From assembly GCA_937864375.1 (NCBI GenBank), contig CALMJO010000300.1, positions 1 through 5,564 on the forward strand: a stretch of DNA of 5,564 nt. Reading direction: 5' to 3'. The notes beneath the pieces were generated by a model. It was given only the letters and a program-made list of their open reading frames with translations, did not search any database and was not told where the DNA came from. Each line of letters opens with the position of its first letter. Position 1 is the first letter of the stretch. The DNA is from an uncultured Spirochaetota bacterium (GTDB lineage Bacteria > Spirochaetota > UBA4802 > UBA5368). Positions 5,021 through 5,564 of this stretch are shown here, piece by piece. Both the position numbers and the translations under genes were made by a program.

Positions 5021-5564
5021 TCCAGGGATGCCTCGCCGTGGAACACCTGGAAGGAGGACGGGCGCACCCTGCCCACGAGCATGATGTTGCAGCGCCGCGC
5101 GATGTCCACCGCCCTGGTGGTGGGCGCCGCCCGCGAGACGAGCACCGGGAGCGCGGCGCGCGCCGACTTGAGCACGATCTCGCTCGAGAGCCTCCCGGTG
5201 GAAAACAGCATGCAGCGCGCGAGGTCCGTGCCGCCCATGAGCGCGCGTCCCAGGACCTTGTCCACGGCGTTGTGCCTCCCGATCTCCTCAAAGAAGGCCA
5301 GCTGCTCGCCTTCCGTGGAGTAAAGGGCGGCGCTGTGGACACCGTGCGTGAGCGAGTGCGTCTCGGAGAAGCGGAGGAAATCGGTCATGATCCCGGTGAC
5401 AAGCGCCGCGCGTACCCGCGGGAGGGCGATCATCCGCGGGAGGTTTTCCTCGGCCCCCGCGCCCGGCCCCTGCCCGCAGCCGGACGCGATCGAGCGGATG
5501 CGGAAGAGCCTGTCGATCATCTCGTCGGTCTGCGCCGTGACCGCGTTGATCGTGAGCGCCGCCT
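5014..5564 (-). CDS. fdhD: Formate dehydrogenase accessory sulfurtransferase FdhD, 5' end missing
   Basis: FdhD passes sulfur from the cysteine desulfurase IscS to the molybdenum/tungsten bis-MGD cofactor, which is needed for active formate dehydrogenase. The frame runs open to the window edge. Residues before the internal ATG at 5520 (such as LTINAV) look coding, so about 183 C-terminal residues of a protein usually near 270 are seen. Numbered from M at 5520, family marks are SGCG (13-16, the catalytic loop), THGVHSAAL (58-66), FFEEIGRHNAVDKVLG (76-91), STGRLSSEIVLKSARAALPVLVSRAAPT (107-134) and LVGRVRPSSFQVFHG (148-162). In the E. coli protein the loop has two cysteines (CGVC); here it reads CGQG, so the second is absent. 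The gene overlaps bpt by 7 bp and probably leads an operon whose promoter lies outside the window. No formate dehydrogenase subunit is present here. Confidence 0.95.
   Translation of the reverse strand, partial: AALTINAVTAQTDEMIDRLFRIRSIASGCGQGPGAGAEENLPRMIALPRVRAALVTGIMTDFLRFSETHSLTHGVHSAALYSTEGEQLAFFEEIGRHNAVDKVLGRALMGGTDLARCMLFSTGRLSSEIVLKSARAALPVLVSRAAPTTRAVDIARRCNIMLVGRVRPSSFQVFHGEASLEC

Noticed and set aside
4368..5342. Open frame of 324 codons on the minus strand spanning fdhD and bpt in another frame
   Set aside because: Rich in Arg, Ala, Pro and Ser with no domain signature, while the two overlapped frames match FdhD and Bpt closely.

Overview
This window is a compact, GC-rich bacterial chromosomal segment in which every stretch longer than about 200 bp is coding. 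The organism looks Gram-negative: there is a secreted MORN-repeat protein, a cytoplasmic multi-PAS hybrid kinase, and an ADP-independent N-degron branch built on a Bpt-type leucyltransferase plus ClpS. Codon use is strongly GC-biased, and I see no insertion sequence, phage gene, tRNA, rRNA or CRISPR. A GC-rich spirochaete or a deltaproteobacterial-type lineage would fit, but the sequence alone does not decide this.

Left part (1-2310): a large soluble hybrid histidine kinase is read leftward (three PAS domains, HisKA, HATPase). Its reading frame stops at a TGA only about 40 residues into a C-terminal receiver domain, before the phospho-acceptor aspartate. The stop sits in the string CCC-TGA-C, and the +1 frame beyond it reads on openly to the window edge. 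The kinase is divergent from a rightward gene, and the 192 bp between them is AT-rich and holds a candidate promoter in each direction. The rightward one is near consensus (TTGACA, 17 bp, TATAAG).

Middle (2311-3886): the rightward genes are a secreted protein with four exact 23-residue MORN repeats and a C-terminal beta-rich, lipocalin-like domain, then an intrinsic terminator, then a six-helix LysE/RhtB-type exporter. The exporter ends only 3 bp from the end of the next gene, which converges on it.

Right part (3890-5564): a leftward cluster in the order fdhD (5' end outside the window), bpt, clpS. fdhD and bpt overlap by 7 bp, and a hairpin-containing 108 bp gap separates bpt from clpS. Bpt adds leucine to proteins with N-terminal Asp or Glu, and ClpS hands Leu/Phe/Tyr/Trp N-degrons to the ClpAP protease. 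The writer and reader of one degradation signal are therefore encoded side by side, while clpA is not immediately downstream. FdhD, which activates formate dehydrogenase by sulfur transfer to the molybdenum cofactor, appears to share the transcript.

I found no wholly new system. The points most worth a second look are the interrupted receiver domain of the kinase, the fdhD-bpt-clpS arrangement, the secreted MORN plus lipocalin-like architecture, and two RNA-structure candidates (3111-3169 and 4266-4302).
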